Program-made: the position numbers and the translations under genes
Origin: Verticillium longisporum
Lineage: Eukaryota; Ascomycota; Sordariomycetes; Glomerellales; Plectosphaerellaceae
Direction of reading: 5' to 3'
NCBI GenBank assembly: GCA_019188255.1
Contig: JAETXT010000002.1
Coordinates: 496,001-560,000 of the forward strand
DNA: 64,000 nucleotides
Notes under the pieces: model-generated
Databases searched by the model: none
Told to the model about the DNA's origin: nothing
The model's input: the letters and a program-made list of their open reading frames with translations, nothing else
Shown: piece after piece, positions 23,316-34,528 of the stretch
Position numbering within the stretch: position 1 is the stretch's first letter
Layout: each line of letters begins with the position of its first letter

Positions 23316-26206
23316 TTCTTCGCGCTACTTATTGGAAGGAGCCGTCATGAGGGTCGCGACTGCGTTGAGCCTAGGGGAGATGGAGATGGTGAAGAGAAAG
23401 ATTGTTCGTGTTTGTCGCGTCCCGGGCAGCACCCCGCGGTGTTGATGAAAGCCCGATTCAGCTGGCGCAGAATTGGGTCTTCGAACAAAGAAAAGGGGGC
23501 GGGCAGGTCGATGAATGAAATGTCGGCACCTTCTTTCTCCGTTGAGAGGAGTTGGGAATGGGAAGGGGGGCCGAGGTCGTGGTAGGTTGAAAGAAGCTCG
23601 ACGAGGCTTCAACGAGTGGTTTGTTTCCTACCAAGGATCGCGAGGCTGCAAGGGAAGGCAGAAGAAGCTGCAGCTTGGACAGGCAGGTTACCATGGAGGA
23701 AAGTGACCAATGGGAGGGGCTATGGGGCCAGAGCTGGCAGAGCTTCGTCTACCGATATTTTGCCGGGAGACGTTGATGTGGTGGGTCTCCAGGTGCATTA
23801 CATAATATGACATTGTGGAGAACAGGGGAGATGGCTTAGGTAAGTCCTCCATATCATCACGTCCGTGGGAAGCTCTTTTCTGGATGCAAGTTGTGTATAC
23901 TTCATGCTTCCATAGCTTCTGCCAGAAAGGTTTCTATGTAATCCGTTGTTTCAGATTGCAAAGTTTTAAAGTTTAAAAGGAGTCGTCTGTCAGAACAAGC
24001 TTGAATGCTGGGACTGAGACACCATACTCTAGGTATGGTAAGGCAGGAAGCTGTACCTTAGGTTGTCATCTAGGTACTGAGGGGGCAGGAGGACTCATTT
24101 GAGGTATCAATCATACCTGCCTGCTTCCCTGGGCTCCTCTTGCCGTCAGACGTCAGATGAGACACGCGATTCCATATCTCTGCAGTGGCTTCTTCAATCG
24201 CATTTCCCTTTCTTCTCTCATCTTTGCTCCTAAATCCTTCATCCGTGTTACTTCGCTCAGAGTTGATTTCTTATCAATCTGAAGCGCATGGCCCGTGGCA
24301 AGGTATGACAAGCCGCAGTATGCCTTGCGCTGGTAGCGCCTATGGCCCGAGTCAAACGAGACGTCCTGCTCAAATACTCTCCGCTGCCTCAACACCGATT
24401 GCAACATACTTCTCCCACGCGCATTCAGCAACAAGCGAGGCATTCTCCGAAGTAGCCTGGGATCGGCATCAGCTTCCGGTCAGGTGCAGCTTTGTGGAGA
24501 TAAGCTACCCCTCCCACCCTTTCAGCTCTGAATCCTGCAACAGACCCGAACCCGGCATTCTGTGCGAGCAGTGCTCTCCGCCACCACTAACAGCATACAT
24601 ATGGCCTCACATACTGACGCTTCACCCTTGCTAGCCCGTCAGCCCTGAGGGGGTCGTCGCCTGTTGATCATGATCGGCAAACCAGAATAGTCAACGCTCA
24701 GTAGTCTGCACGGCCGGGTCTCCACAGTTCCTATTGCCAGCAAGTAGCGTCCACAACCCTTGTGGGCTCAATACTGAGGACGCGCCGTGGTGATTGAAGC
24801 TCACGCGGGTCACACAGACGAGGCTTCCTTGGACCTGGATCAAAGCGGCAGCGGGTGAGCGTTGAGCGACTGCAAATCTGTCCCAATGCGATGCCAACAC
24901 ATCCAACTCCACCACCCCTAGCACAGCCCGCGGTCTTGAGCATACAGCTTCGCAGACAAGGCAGCGAAGCGAGCAACCTCTGCGTTCACGGCGTGTTTTC
25001 GTAGGCCGTGTCATCACGAACGTGGATGGCTTCGCCCCCAACATCAATCTCATTTGACCTTTCAAACCCTTTAGGCTGCATGCCAAATCTCCTGTCCAAC
25101 GACTCTAAGGGCACATCCCCGATGCGCGACGACGAGCCGAGCCAAGGTTGCGGCCAACGGATGCCATGCTGTGCAGCCCACCCCGTCATTTCTGATTCGA
25201 GGCGACCCTGGTTCCTGTGACAAACAAGACATCGTCGGATGGTGGCGCTGGCTGTGGCCTCGCTGGCGTTTTTAGCGGCGTCTGTCGTCCTCTTTTTCCC
25301 GCACAAACGGCGCCTCTTTACGCCGCCTGGGGCAAAAGCAGACCGCCTTGACGGACCAGGGGTGCCATCACGGCCGACTTCCATTCGTCAGTTTGATATG
25401 AACCTATGAACCGAAAGAACATGGAGGTCGGCGCATTGTGGGAGAGAAATCCATCAGGCCGCCATGAAGATGAGGCTCACGGAGCTTCCTTTGGTTTTGG
25501 TGCCCTATTTTTCTTCCAAGACATCAAGTTCGATGTCTTCAACGTCTTGAACAATTGCTCCGGGACCTGCAGGAGACCGCCGCTCTTGGCCGTTTCACTG
25601 CTACTAAAGTTGAACGCCCAGAGGAAAACCGGCTGTCGTGGAACCAAGCATATCAGCAAGCGAGATCATCCGGGAGCCTTATGACCCGCGAGCCTAACAC
25701 GCCCATCCTTCCAACCTCATCCCCGCCCTATCCCCACCAGGAAGAAGGTCCTGATTCTGGACACCGAAGGTAAATAGCCTGCAGCCAGGCCTGCAACTCT
25801 AGCTGCAAGTCCATCATAAGGCGTGCAGGCAGTGCTCTCGCAGGGCTCGGATCTGCCTCATGACGGCCACCCCATTGGTGCGGTGCCGGGGGGGGTCTGT
25901 TGATTACCCTCCGAGGCACACCCCGTCGTTGGCCGTGATGGCTTTGGTCGCTGATCCCCCAGGTCTCGCACAGGACTTGCAGGGGTGAAGGCGCCTCGCG
26001 TGGCGTATATATAAACAAGAACCCTCTTCTCGAGAGATATTTGGCCCCCAGTGGCGCCATCAACGTTGGCTACTTCCATCTTCAGACCATACATCCGCTT
26101 TCTAGGCATCGCGAGAGCCTCTATTATAAACCAGCTAAAGGCTGAGCAATACGTACCCTTTTACACAGAGACAGCTCTCCCCAGCAAAGGGAAAGTCTCG
26201 CCCATC
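23316..26206. other. 2.9-kb intergenic stretch
   Basis: No gene with domain or codon evidence. It carries several CTAGGTA/AGGTATGG-like short motifs (about 24030-24110) of the kind often seen between genes in filamentous ascomycetes. Small frames at 24986-25384 (minus) and 25406-25684 (plus) have no recognisable features. Confidence 0.55.
26006..26015 (+). promoter_or_regulatory. TATA-like box of the Cys-rich GPI-protein gene
   Basis: TATATATAAA about 190 bp upstream of the start codon at 26207, the only strong TATA-like element in this upstream region. Confidence 0.45.
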
Positions 26207-27399
26207 ATGCGTCTCTCCATCACAACCCTTCTCCTCCTCCCCCTCGCCCAGGCGACCTCACTCTCCTACCCCGAACGCCAGGCCCCAGCCGTCAAGTCCT
26301 CCTCCAAGACCGTTCTCTCCCTGGCCGTACCCCTTCCTCACCTCTCCTCGCGTTCCGCCAATACAGCTCGCGACCCGGTGCCTCACCCACTCCTGAACCT
26401 CCTCGACACGCGCCAAGACGGCTGCCGCCTCCGCGGCGTCGAGTGTGACTCCCAGTGGTGCGCCCCTTTTCCGGCATCTGCTGCGGCTGGGGAAACGGCA
26501 GCTACTGCGATATTGGCACCTCGTGCGACTCGGGTGGCTGCTGCCCGCTCGGCAAGATCTGTACCGGTGACCCCTCGGGCTGCACCGAGGGCCAGGAGCC
26601 TTGCGGCAACAATCAGTGCATGCCCGAGGGTGCTGTGTGCTGCGGCAACGGCGGACACTGCGCCGCCGGCGAAACGTGCACCAGTGACGGCAGGTGCTCG
26701 ACCGGCGGCGGAGGCGGTGGTGGTGGTGGTGGTGGCGGCGGCGGCGGTGGCGATGATGGATGCCCCGTCGGACAAGAGGAGTGCGGATCCCTCTGGTGCA
26801 TGCCCGTCGGATCGAACTGCTGCTCGCCCGGCAAGTACTGTGATGCTGGTCTCACCTGCGCAGGTGACGGCTTCTGCTCCGGAGGTAGCTCCGGCGGTGG
26901 TGGTGGCGGCGGCGGCGGCGGCGACGGCGGCGGCGGCGGTAGCGATGATGGGTGTCCCTCGGGCAAGGAGACGTGCGGTGACCGTTGCATGCCGGAGGGT
27001 TTCGTCTGCTGCTCAACCGATGGCTACTACTGCGATGCCGGTGCGACCTGCCGACAGGACGGCTCCTCATGGCGATGCCCCATCGGCGGTGGCGGCGGCG
27101 GCGGCGGCGGCGGCAGTGGAGATAACTCAGACGACGACACTACCACGTCGCCCGATCCCACGCCCAGGCCATCCTTTTCACCCCCGAGCGGTGACGACGA
27201 CGACACCGATCTCCCTACCCCCGCCGCCGTGCCGACCACGTCGTCTTCGAGCTCCTCGAGCTCCACTTCCACAACGGAGGCCCCGGAGGCGACGGGAGCA
27301 TCGAGCTCGGGCAATACCTCCTCAGACGCCGTACATCGTAGCATCAGCGGCCTCGTCTTCGTGGCCGCTCTCGTCTTTGGCGTGGCGCTGACTCTCTGA
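26207..27399 (+). CDS. GPI-anchored Cys-rich surface protein with poly-Gly linkers (one-base frameshift)
   Basis: Signal peptide MRLSITTLLLLPLAQATS at 26207. The first 85 codons are in one frame, then the sequence continues one frame over. One missing base in the CCCC run at about 26462-26465 explains the shift, because restoring it reads smoothly from ECDSQWCAPF to SGICCGWGNG. The full product would be about 397 residues. Four Cys modules follow the pattern C-x(2-3)-CMP-x-G-x-x-CC ... YC-x(2)-G-x(2)-C, separated by glycine runs of 9-17 residues encoded by GGN repeats. A Ser/Thr/Pro-rich stalk and a hydrophobic tail (ISGLVFVAALVFGVALTL) with a small-residue cleavage site (GNTSSDA) indicate GPI anchoring. 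The likely location is the cell wall or plasma membrane. The function is unknown, possibly carbohydrate or surface binding. Confidence 0.75.
26701..27118 (+). repeat. GGN trinucleotide repeat tracts
   Basis: Three GGC/GGT/GGA-rich tracts (about 26701-26750, 26890-26942 and 27085-27115) encode the poly-Gly linkers of the surface protein. They are repeat-prone and likely to vary in length between strains. Confidence 0.85.
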
Positions 27400-27822
27400 T
27401 ATGAGGTGGCCGGTGATATACGAGAGACGAAGTTTCGTAAGGAGAAAACACACAGATTGATGCCCATGTGCGACGAGCAATTGCGCGAAGGATGTAATTA
27501 CACATAGCTTTTTTGGATAACGTATGCTGCATAACGAGGAATATACCCACCCCAAACCCTGCCTGATACTAATCGATACAAACTGTGTGCGCGCTCCCTC
27601 TCTAGTTCAGATGCTCGTAGGGAAAGAAAAAAAAGTGTCAAACTTTTGGAGTTGTGTTCGTGAGTTGACTCCCCGGCCATCCAAAACGCCATGCTTGTAT
27701 CCATGCCGAAAAAAAAAGAGTAAAAAACGCTTTCCACCCAAAATCATAAAACGCACGTAAACTTGATGAGCCTGCTTGGGTTCAGGTCCCAGAGGAGAAG
27801 AAAAAAAAAAGGTGATTCGGGC
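27400..27822. other. Spacer between convergent genes
   Basis: Several A-runs (27630, 27712 and 27801 areas), consistent with 3' untranslated and termination regions of the two converging genes. No gene. Confidence 0.6.
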
Positions 27823-29655
27823 CTAAAGACACTTTGTCCTCATCCACTCAATGTTCCGCAGGCCCAGGTTGAGACCGACGCGCGCCCACCAGCGGCGCAC
27901 CTTTTCCTGGTCGCCAATGCTGTCCTCGAGGGCCTCCTCAATGTCGCAGGTCCGATACTCGACGCGGTGGCGGCGGCCGTCCATGCCGTCGAGCTCGCCG
28001 TGGGCGAAGCGGCGCCACCACTCGAGCACGTCGACGTGCTGGTGGATGGTCGGCTGGATGAGGACCTCGGCGTCAAAGACGAGCTTATCGTCCCCCTTGA
28101 GCTGGCGCCAGAGCTCGAGGACGTCGACCTGGCCCCAGCGGCTCGCCATCTTGGCGACGCTGTCGCCGTGCGCGACGGGGATGCCGGACGCGACCCACCA
28201 CCGGATGACGGCGGCCTGGCCGTGCTGCGCCGCCCAGAGGAGCGACTTGCCGGGCCGCAGCACGATGCGGTCGTCCTGGGCCGCGGCGTCGCGCCACCAC
28301 TCGAGCACGAGCAGGTGGCCCTTGCCCGATGCCTGCTCGAGGGCGGCCTCGGTGAAGACGAGGGGCAGACCCGAGCGGCGCCACCACCAGTCGAGGACGC
28401 GGACGAAGCCGTTCTTAGAGGCGCCGTCCAGCGCTTCGGCGTCGTAGAGGTCCGAGGCATCGGTGCGAGGGGCGCGGGCGGCGCCGTGGTGGAAAAAGTG
28501 CGACTGCTTCCAGTAGTCGAGCACATCGGGGCGGCCGTAGTACGCCGAGGCTTTGGTCGGGAGGACTTTGCCGTCAAAGGCCTTGAAGAGGTCGGGGCGG
28601 TTTGCCTCCATCCAGGCGAGGACATCGATGAGGGAGAAGCGGATGATGAGCTTGATGACGAGGGCGGGCAGGTCGTGGAGGGCGGGCGGTGACTGCAGCA
28701 GCTTCTTGCAGATGGCGGGGCTGTTGCAGGTCAGGACGAGCCACTCGAGCTCGTGGGCGTACACTTGGATGGGGTCACGGGGGTCTTTGGGCGTCAGTGC
28801 CCAGGGGTGCGGCATGACGGCATTGGTGTAGACGCCGAGGGCCTGGGCGAGCTCCCAGTCCTGCGTAAAGTCGAGGATGATGGTCCAGATTTCGGGGGGT
28901 AGCTTGGAGTGGATGGGGCGATTTGGGGAGGCCGTGAGGTTTCCGGAGAGGTGAGAAACAACGTCCACGTCACGGCCGAGGCCCATGAGGTCGGCTTGGT
29001 TTTTGATGATGCTGAGGATGTCGTTGAAGGCGGACCAGTTGACGATGCGCTTCGGGGTCTTTGGGTTGTCGTCGTAGTGCCAGAGGATGGGAGGCATGGG
29101 TCGCAGCCAATGCCACTTGCGGTGGATCTTGCTCATCTGGCGTTTTGTGACGGGGTTCTCCCACATGTGCGTGCTCATGCCGGGCACGAGCAGGATCTTC
29201 TTGGCCGAGTCCCAGCCGCGCAGGACCTCGAGGAGCAGGGTATCGGCGATGCCAGCCATCATCTCGGCGAGGTTGTCGGCATCGATTGGCACGAGGACCA
29301 TGAGGTCGGCCCACTCGACCAAGCCAAAGGCCTGTTGACGGTAGAATTCGATGTCGTCCATTTCTGATTTCGATTCCGCGTCGGCGCCAGCGACGAGGGG
29401 GGCCACCATGGGTCGGTTCTGCATGACGATGATGGTCTGGCTGAGGCGGGGGATGACGTCGTCGACGATGGCGCGCATCTCAATGCCGGGGTTCTTGGAG
29501 AGACGAACGACGAGGGCGCTCGCCCATGAGGTGTCTCGGGGACCCGTCGCAGCAACGAGCAGCCGTAGCTTGCGGTCGCGGGGCTTGAAGTGGAGGGACG
29601 AGGAGGAGCTGTTGCTCCTCCTCAGATGGAGTAGCATGTTGTCGGAGGGATCCAT
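27823..29655 (-). CDS. HAL3/PPCDC-like flavoprotein fused to Trp-rich ankyrin-like repeats
   Basis: A single exon of 610 residues from the Met at 29655. The frame is open 146 codons further up, but that part is Ser/Arg/Pro-rich and probably 5' UTR. Residues about 29-190 form a flavoprotein domain: KLRLLVAATGP, EWADLMVLVPIDADNLAEMM and LLVPGMSTHMWENPVTKR match the fold of HAL3 and phosphopantothenoylcysteine decarboxylase. The conserved substrate-clamp motif PxMNxxMW is PGMSTHMW here (Asn to Ser), and the usual active-site His before the WAD motif is not apparent, so decarboxylase activity is doubtful. Residues 251-265 (KLPPEIWTIILDF) look F-box-like. From about 330 on come at least seven repeats with an LDWWW/LEWWR/IRWWV core, an ankyrin-like array of the type seen in fungal and protist proteins. 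The role is unknown, perhaps a regulatory FMN-binding adaptor. Confidence 0.75.
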   Translation of the reverse strand: MDPSDNMLLHLRRSNSSSSSLHFKPRDRKLRLLVAATGPRDTSWASALVVRLSKNPGIEMRAIVDDVIPRLSQTIIVMQNRPMVAPLVAGADAESKSEMDDIEFYRQQAFGLVEWADLMVLVPIDADNLAEMMAGIADTLLLEVLRGWDSAKKILLVPGMSTHMWENPVTKRQMSKIHRKWHWLRPMPPILWHYDDNPKTPKRIVNWSAFNDILSIIKNQADLMGLGRDVDVVSHLSGNLTASPNRPIHSKLPPEIWTIILDFTQDWELAQALGVYTNAVMPHPWALTPKDPRDPIQVYAHELEWLVLTCNSPAICKKLLQSPPALHDLPALVIKLIIRFSLIDVLAWMEANRPDLFKAFDGKVLPTKASAYYGRPDVLDYWKQSHFFHHGAARAPRTDASDLYDAEALDGASKNGFVRVLDWWWRRSGLPLVFTEAALEQASGKGHLLVLEWWRDAAAQDDRIVLRPGKSLLWAAQHGQAAVIRWWVASGIPVAHGDSVAKMASRWGQVDVLELWRQLKGDDKLVFDAEVLIQPTIHQHVDVLEWWRRFAHGELDGMDGRRHRVEYRTCDIEEALEDSIGDQEKVRRWWARVGLNLGLRNIEWMRTKCL

Positions 29656-30767
29656 CGGGACATTTGGGCGGATGGGGTGATTCGATCGTCGAGATGGACT
29701 GCAAGAGACTGCGAAAGAGAGACTGGAATGCTCTGGCAACGTAGTATCGTGGCGGGGAATCGCAGCAGGTCGAGGCGGTCTGGCGATGTTGGAGGGGCAG
29801 TCTCGCGATGGTTCAACGAGCAATCGTCGGGCAGAGATCGGGCGGGCGGATGGGATATGTGACAGAATGATGGAGAGCAGCCGCAGGCCGAGAGAGAGGC
29901 TATATATCGGTTGGTCGGAGGCGACTCGAATCGGTGTGGAATGGGACGTGAATCGAGGACAAGAGGAAGGGTACGGTCGGGTAGGTGTGCATGTGCATGC
30001 AGTCGGATTTACAGTTGCTGCCTTTGCAGTTGCCGTCGCATTCAAAGATACGGACACGGCAGGCAGCCGACCCGGTCGATAAGGCACCGCCAAGTCAGGC
30101 GACCTCGCTGGGCTTTACACCGTCATGATGATGGGGGTTTTTTCCGTCACTGGTATTAGGTAAGCAACTGTACCTGGCATCTCTGGCGGTTCTACATCAC
30201 AAATACATTGTACGAAGACCTACAAGGAAACGGAAGAGAGAAAGATGTTGTTGTGTGAAAAGATTAAGAAGCGTAGTTCGTACATTCTTTTCACTGAATT
30301 GCAGCGCCGTCACTGAATTGCATCCCCGTCGCTGGATCACCCCGACAATACGTCCCCGTCCTTCCTCAATCGCATGTGAATCACCGCAGTGGCCATTGGC
30401 CGAGGGTCTGGCTTCCAGCAGGGCCCTTCCAGCATTGCGACCGCTGTAGAAAAGCTCCTTCTAGCGCCCTGTCCGCCGGAAAATCTCGACCGCGACCCGC
30501 AAGACCCCTGTGGGGCCCTCGAAGCCTTCCTGTGCCCTTGTCCTAGATCCAGCAGCTGATCGATCTCTGTGCAACTGGATTCATCAGACGGCCAAGACGT
30601 GGCATCGCAAGTCGTGCAAGGCCATCGCAGATTGACATCCCTTCGGCCTTCTGGCAGCTGGGCCACGAAATATCATGTGTTCAGACATTACACGGTCCAT
30701 GATCATCGGGTTCCAAGATCACCTCGTGCCTGCTGATCCTCTCGACGGCACCCGACATTTTGAAGCA
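29656..30767. other. Upstream region of the flavoprotein gene
   Basis: 29656-30093 is an open in-frame extension of the flavoprotein without conserved features, probably leader. The remainder to 30767 shows no gene. Confidence 0.5.
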
Positions 30768-31389
30768 TCACCACCATCCCAACAATGGCACCCTCATCCG
30801 TCCCGCCGCATTCTCCGCCACCGACGTCGGCCCGCTAGACGACGGCCCCGGCACCGTGCCATTCGTGCTCGGCCGCGGCGTCGTGAAACCCGTCGTCTCC
30901 GATCCTGACGTTCCTCCAGGAGTGGATGTCTCGGGCGCACTCGTCGTCACCGTCACAGACACCGTCGTCGTATCTGGCGCCGAGCTGCTTCCGTCTCCCG
31001 TTGTCGACTCGCACGCCCCCGGCAGCGCCTCCACCTGGAAATCAGTCGTACAGCCCGCCCCGGCGCACGCGTCCTCCCCGCCGCAGGGCCAGTTGAGGTA
31101 GACCGTCGCGACGGGCGTCGGGCAGCCGCAGACCTGCGTCACCGTCGAGAACGCAATGCACGCCGGGACCACGCAGGTCGAGCAGAGGATGCCCGTTTCG
31201 GTGACGGCAGGGCAGCCTGACTGGGGCGTGACGGTGGGAAGCACGCCTGGAAAAGGCGTCCCGGTTGTCGGTGACGGCTCCTGGGCGACGACCATGCTGC
31301 TGCTGTGTGAGACTGGGGGATCAACGCGTTTTCTACAGCAAAACGTACAGTGAGAGCATGGCTGCCGCGAAGAAGGCTGACCGCATCAT
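30768..31389 (-). CDS. Small secreted Cys- and Ser/Thr-rich protein
   Basis: Exons 31349-31389 and 30768-31302 (46-nt intron, GTACGT donor, ACAG acceptor, phase 2), 191 residues. The intron interrupts the signal peptide (MMRSAFFAAAMLSL, then SSMVVAQ). The mature part holds ten Cys in about 75 residues (GCPAVTETGILCSTCVVPAC, VCGCP, PCGGEDACAGAGC). A Ser/Thr/Pro-rich tail (about 80 residues) follows, typical of O-mannosylated wall proteins. The tail ends MRVPLLGWW and lacks a long hydrophobic GPI signal, unless a further 3' exon is missed. Similar fungal proteins are annotated only as hypothetical secreted proteins. Confidence 0.72.
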
Positions 31390-32121
31390 GATGAGCTGAG
31401 GTGGGGGTCGTCTCGAGTACTGTCGGGCTCCCAATGCTGAGAGCTTTGTGCTTCTCCGAGCCAAACGGCCCACGACGTCGTTCTTTAAAGGCACAGGACG
31501 ATCAATGCCTCGAAGACAAGTAGTGGCTGCCTCGTATTCCCGAGAACATGCAAGGCGCAGTGACGCGGTCAGCAGCTCATTCCCCCGCACGAAGCCATCG
31601 TAAGCTTCCGGCTAGCCAATCCTTCGACGCCAAGCCTCGGGTGGCCATCTTTGGTCAGCATCGTCACGATTGGCATAATAAGAAGCCGAGAACCTGTGCT
31701 TCTTGAGCGTTACTTCACGGAAAGCACAATTCTGGTTCGATATCAACCTCGTGAATGCGTCGGTTTTGCAGCGTGTGGCTGCATCTGGGCCCTCGTGATA
31801 TATCAGTCGACCACAGGCAGGAATTCAGTATCTGGTCTCGAGCCAGGCTGTTCCGAGATTGAATTGTCTTATTATTTTTGCCAGTATCAAGGCTTTTGGG
31901 TTCCATATGATAGTTAATGACAGCATTGACGTCTACGATTGAGTTATTGATAGACTGAATATTCGACGAGAAACTAAAACAATTTAAGCATATTTGCTCT
32001 AGGATCGCTGTCGTAAAATTCGTCTCATCTAGTGATACTTGAAAATTCATCGTCACGATCTCATGTCCTCATAAAGGTTGACCTGAATGTACCGTAAGAT
32101 GTGACCCTCCTCGCTGCAGTG
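31390..32121. other. Intergenic, AT-richer than its surroundings
   Basis: 31850-32060 is noticeably AT-rich and carries no coding frame. No inverted-repeat ends were found. Confidence 0.5.
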
Positions 32122-33897
32122 CTACGACTCGCCCGTGGCCGTGATCATCATGCGCTCGGCCCGGTCCGCCTGCATCTGAAACTGAATCTGCTGAACGAGA
32201 TCCAGAATCCGCTGCTGCTCCCGCGCGGCCTCCATCATGGTCCTCTCCTGCTGAATCGACTCGAGAATGACCTTTTGGTCGCGGAGCATGCCCGCCATCT
32301 TCTGCTGCTCGACATGCAGCTCGGCAATCTTCCGGCCCGCCTGCCGCATCTCGACCCGATGGCGAAAGTCGACCTCTCGCGTGACGCGGTCGCAGGCGCG
32401 ACGCAGCTCCGTCAGCTTGACGTCCAGTTTCGGCCGAAACGTGTGGATCATGGCCAGTTTCGCCGTGGCGCGCGACAGCACAAACTCGTAGCACATGATG
32501 CTCATGCTGAACATGACGCTGTACACCTGGCTCGTCAGACGAAAGAGCGTCTCCCCGGGGTTGAGCTCGAGCTCGCGGCGACAGAGGTCTGCGGCGTCGG
32601 CGACCTCGGACAGCGTGGCGTCAACCTCACCGTAGACGTTCTGAGACATGTCAGCAGTGAACGTCACTTTACCTGCTAGGGGGGGATCAAGAGGCAACAC
32701 GAACCATGCTCATGCTCAGCATGAAGTCCATACTGCCCATGGCTGTTGCCGCCACATCGGACCCGGATCTGGCCAGAGGGCCGAGCGACTTGGAGAAGAC
32801 AGACAGGACCGGTCGTGACTTGGCGGCACTTGTCGAGGGCTGCTTGTCGTTGAGTATCTTCAGAGCCGTTTCTGGATTTCGTATGGCGTCCAGAATCTCG
32901 ACCTGCTTCGGGCTCGCTGTCTGGGCCACGGCGCGGAATGCAGCCTCGATGGCATGTGCTTGGCTGGAGAGGTCAGCGACAGGTGGGACGGAGAGGTGAA
33001 GGCACTGACGTGTAAGAAGCTTCAGCACTTGTCGACGCGCCGTTTGCCTGCACATCTTGTGGCGTGCCTGGCTCAGAGACGGTTCCTCCTAGCCGTATGA
33101 CCAAGCCATCCGTGCTTCCGTTCGTGGGCGCTTCTGAGCCTCCGCTCGAGCTAGGCTGCTGGTCTTCCGACAGGAACGGATCCTCTGCAAAATGCATGCC
33201 CAGATCCTCCACGCGGGTCGTGTTGCGGATGCCTGCGCTGCGCGCACAGTCCAGGAGCATGGCGATGCCCGAGCCGAGCGCCTTTTGATACTGGCCAAAC
33301 GTCTGAAACAGCTTCTGCCGCTCCTTCTCATCGTCCCTCAGCCTCTGGCTCATGTCGTGAATGTCGGCGCCCATGGGCTGCAGCTGGTCCCGGAGCAGGA
33401 TCGTGTTGCGCCTGGGGCCACTTCTTAGCGCGCGGCATCGTCAGGGACGGACAGGGGGACACGACATACCCGATCGACGTCGTCATGGCGTGGGCGAGGA
33501 GGTCTCGCCAGATCAGCAGCTTGCCCGTGTTCTTGGCCATCGACTCCCGGCCAAAGACGAACGCGGCCCCCTTGCGCAGCCGCCGGAACCGCGACGTGAC
33601 GTCGCCCGTCTGGTAGCTCTCCATGCTCGAGAGCTGCAGCCCAAAGGCGAGCTCGCAGTCCTTCAGGACGGCCGTCAGCGTCCGCAGCTGCAGGCCGTCG
33701 GCCTGGGCAAACGACGACTGCTCGTGGGCCGCGGCATACTCCTGGACGTCGTGCAGCGTGGTCCGCGTCGCCTCGAGGGCCTCGAGATACTCCTCGACCT
33801 CGGCCGGCGCGTTCTGGACGGCCCGGAAGAACTGGTAGACTTTCCAGCTAAGGCTCAGCGCCGTCGTGGTCAGGTCGAAAACGGAACAGACCTCCAT
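32122..33897 (-). CDS. Solo fungal STAND-type (HeLo-like) N-terminal-domain protein
   Basis: Four exons: 33470-33897, 33010-33411, 32705-32963 and 32122-32640 (introns 58, 46 and 64 nt, phases agree), 535 residues. The third donor is GTTCGT and its intron has a good CTGAC branch site. The start MEVCSVFDLTTTALSLSWKVYQFF and the following helix (AEVEEYLEALEATRTTLHDVQEY) match the fungal N-terminal domain found in front of NACHT/STAND receptors and HeLo-like prion-linked proteins. No NACHT, ankyrin or WD repeats follow. Instead there is a Ser-rich linker and a long C-terminal helix (REVDFRHRVEMRQAGRKIAEL, QQERTMMEAAREQQRILDLVQQIQFQMQADRAERM). It may be a stand-alone effector or adaptor of heterokaryon-incompatibility-like signalling. 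That role is inference from the domain family only. Confidence 0.75.
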
Positions 33898-34528
33898 CTG
33901 GCCTGTCGATGCGAAAGCGCCGGAATTCGGGAATGGCGCTCAGAACTGCCCATCTCAAACGAAAGCATCATTGTTTTTAAGAAAAGAACCCCCCGAGGCC
34001 TCCACGCGAGGGGCGGGGCGTGCCAGCGTTCAGCTGTACCGGACGTGGCGATCGCTTCGGATCCGATTGGCCTGCAGAGGCGGGAGGGTGCACAGAAACA
34101 AATAGTCTGCGATCTAGGCTCGAGGGAGGCTGACGCTGTGCATGCGTAGTCGGCGAGGCCAGTCATGTGCACGCTGTGGGCGGCGGGTGAGTGTCTACGG
34201 ATCTGAGGAACTCATCTCTTAACGTCTACAGCATGGCTACTGACGAGGCTCATCACCGTTTTGACAGCGACAGTGTCTTCGCTCATTTCGGCGGTTTCCT
34301 CTCTTTTCCATCAACTAGACTGGTCAGGATTGCATCAACGGTTACTGCCAGCTGAAGGTGAAATTGTCCAAGCATTGTACATCTTGTCACCAGATACACT
34401 CACGTCACAGCCGAACAGGAAAAACGCAAAAGGCACAGCACACCGTCACAACCAAGCAGACTGCACATAACTCGTGATTCATTCATACAAAAACCATCTA
34501 TCGTACAACCATTCCCAGAACCCCCCGC
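33898..34528. other. Intergenic, no gene recognised
   Basis: Upstream of the STAND-type protein and downstream of the transporter. Nothing recognisable. Confidence 0.6.

Noticed and set aside
24986..25384. Minus-strand frame of 132 codons
   Set aside because: No signal peptide, motif or coding bias. It fits chance in GC-rich DNA.
27763..28692. Plus-strand frame of 309 codons opposite the flavoprotein gene
   Set aside because: Antisense of the repeat region, biased in Asp/Glu/Val/Gly by the codon structure of the real gene.
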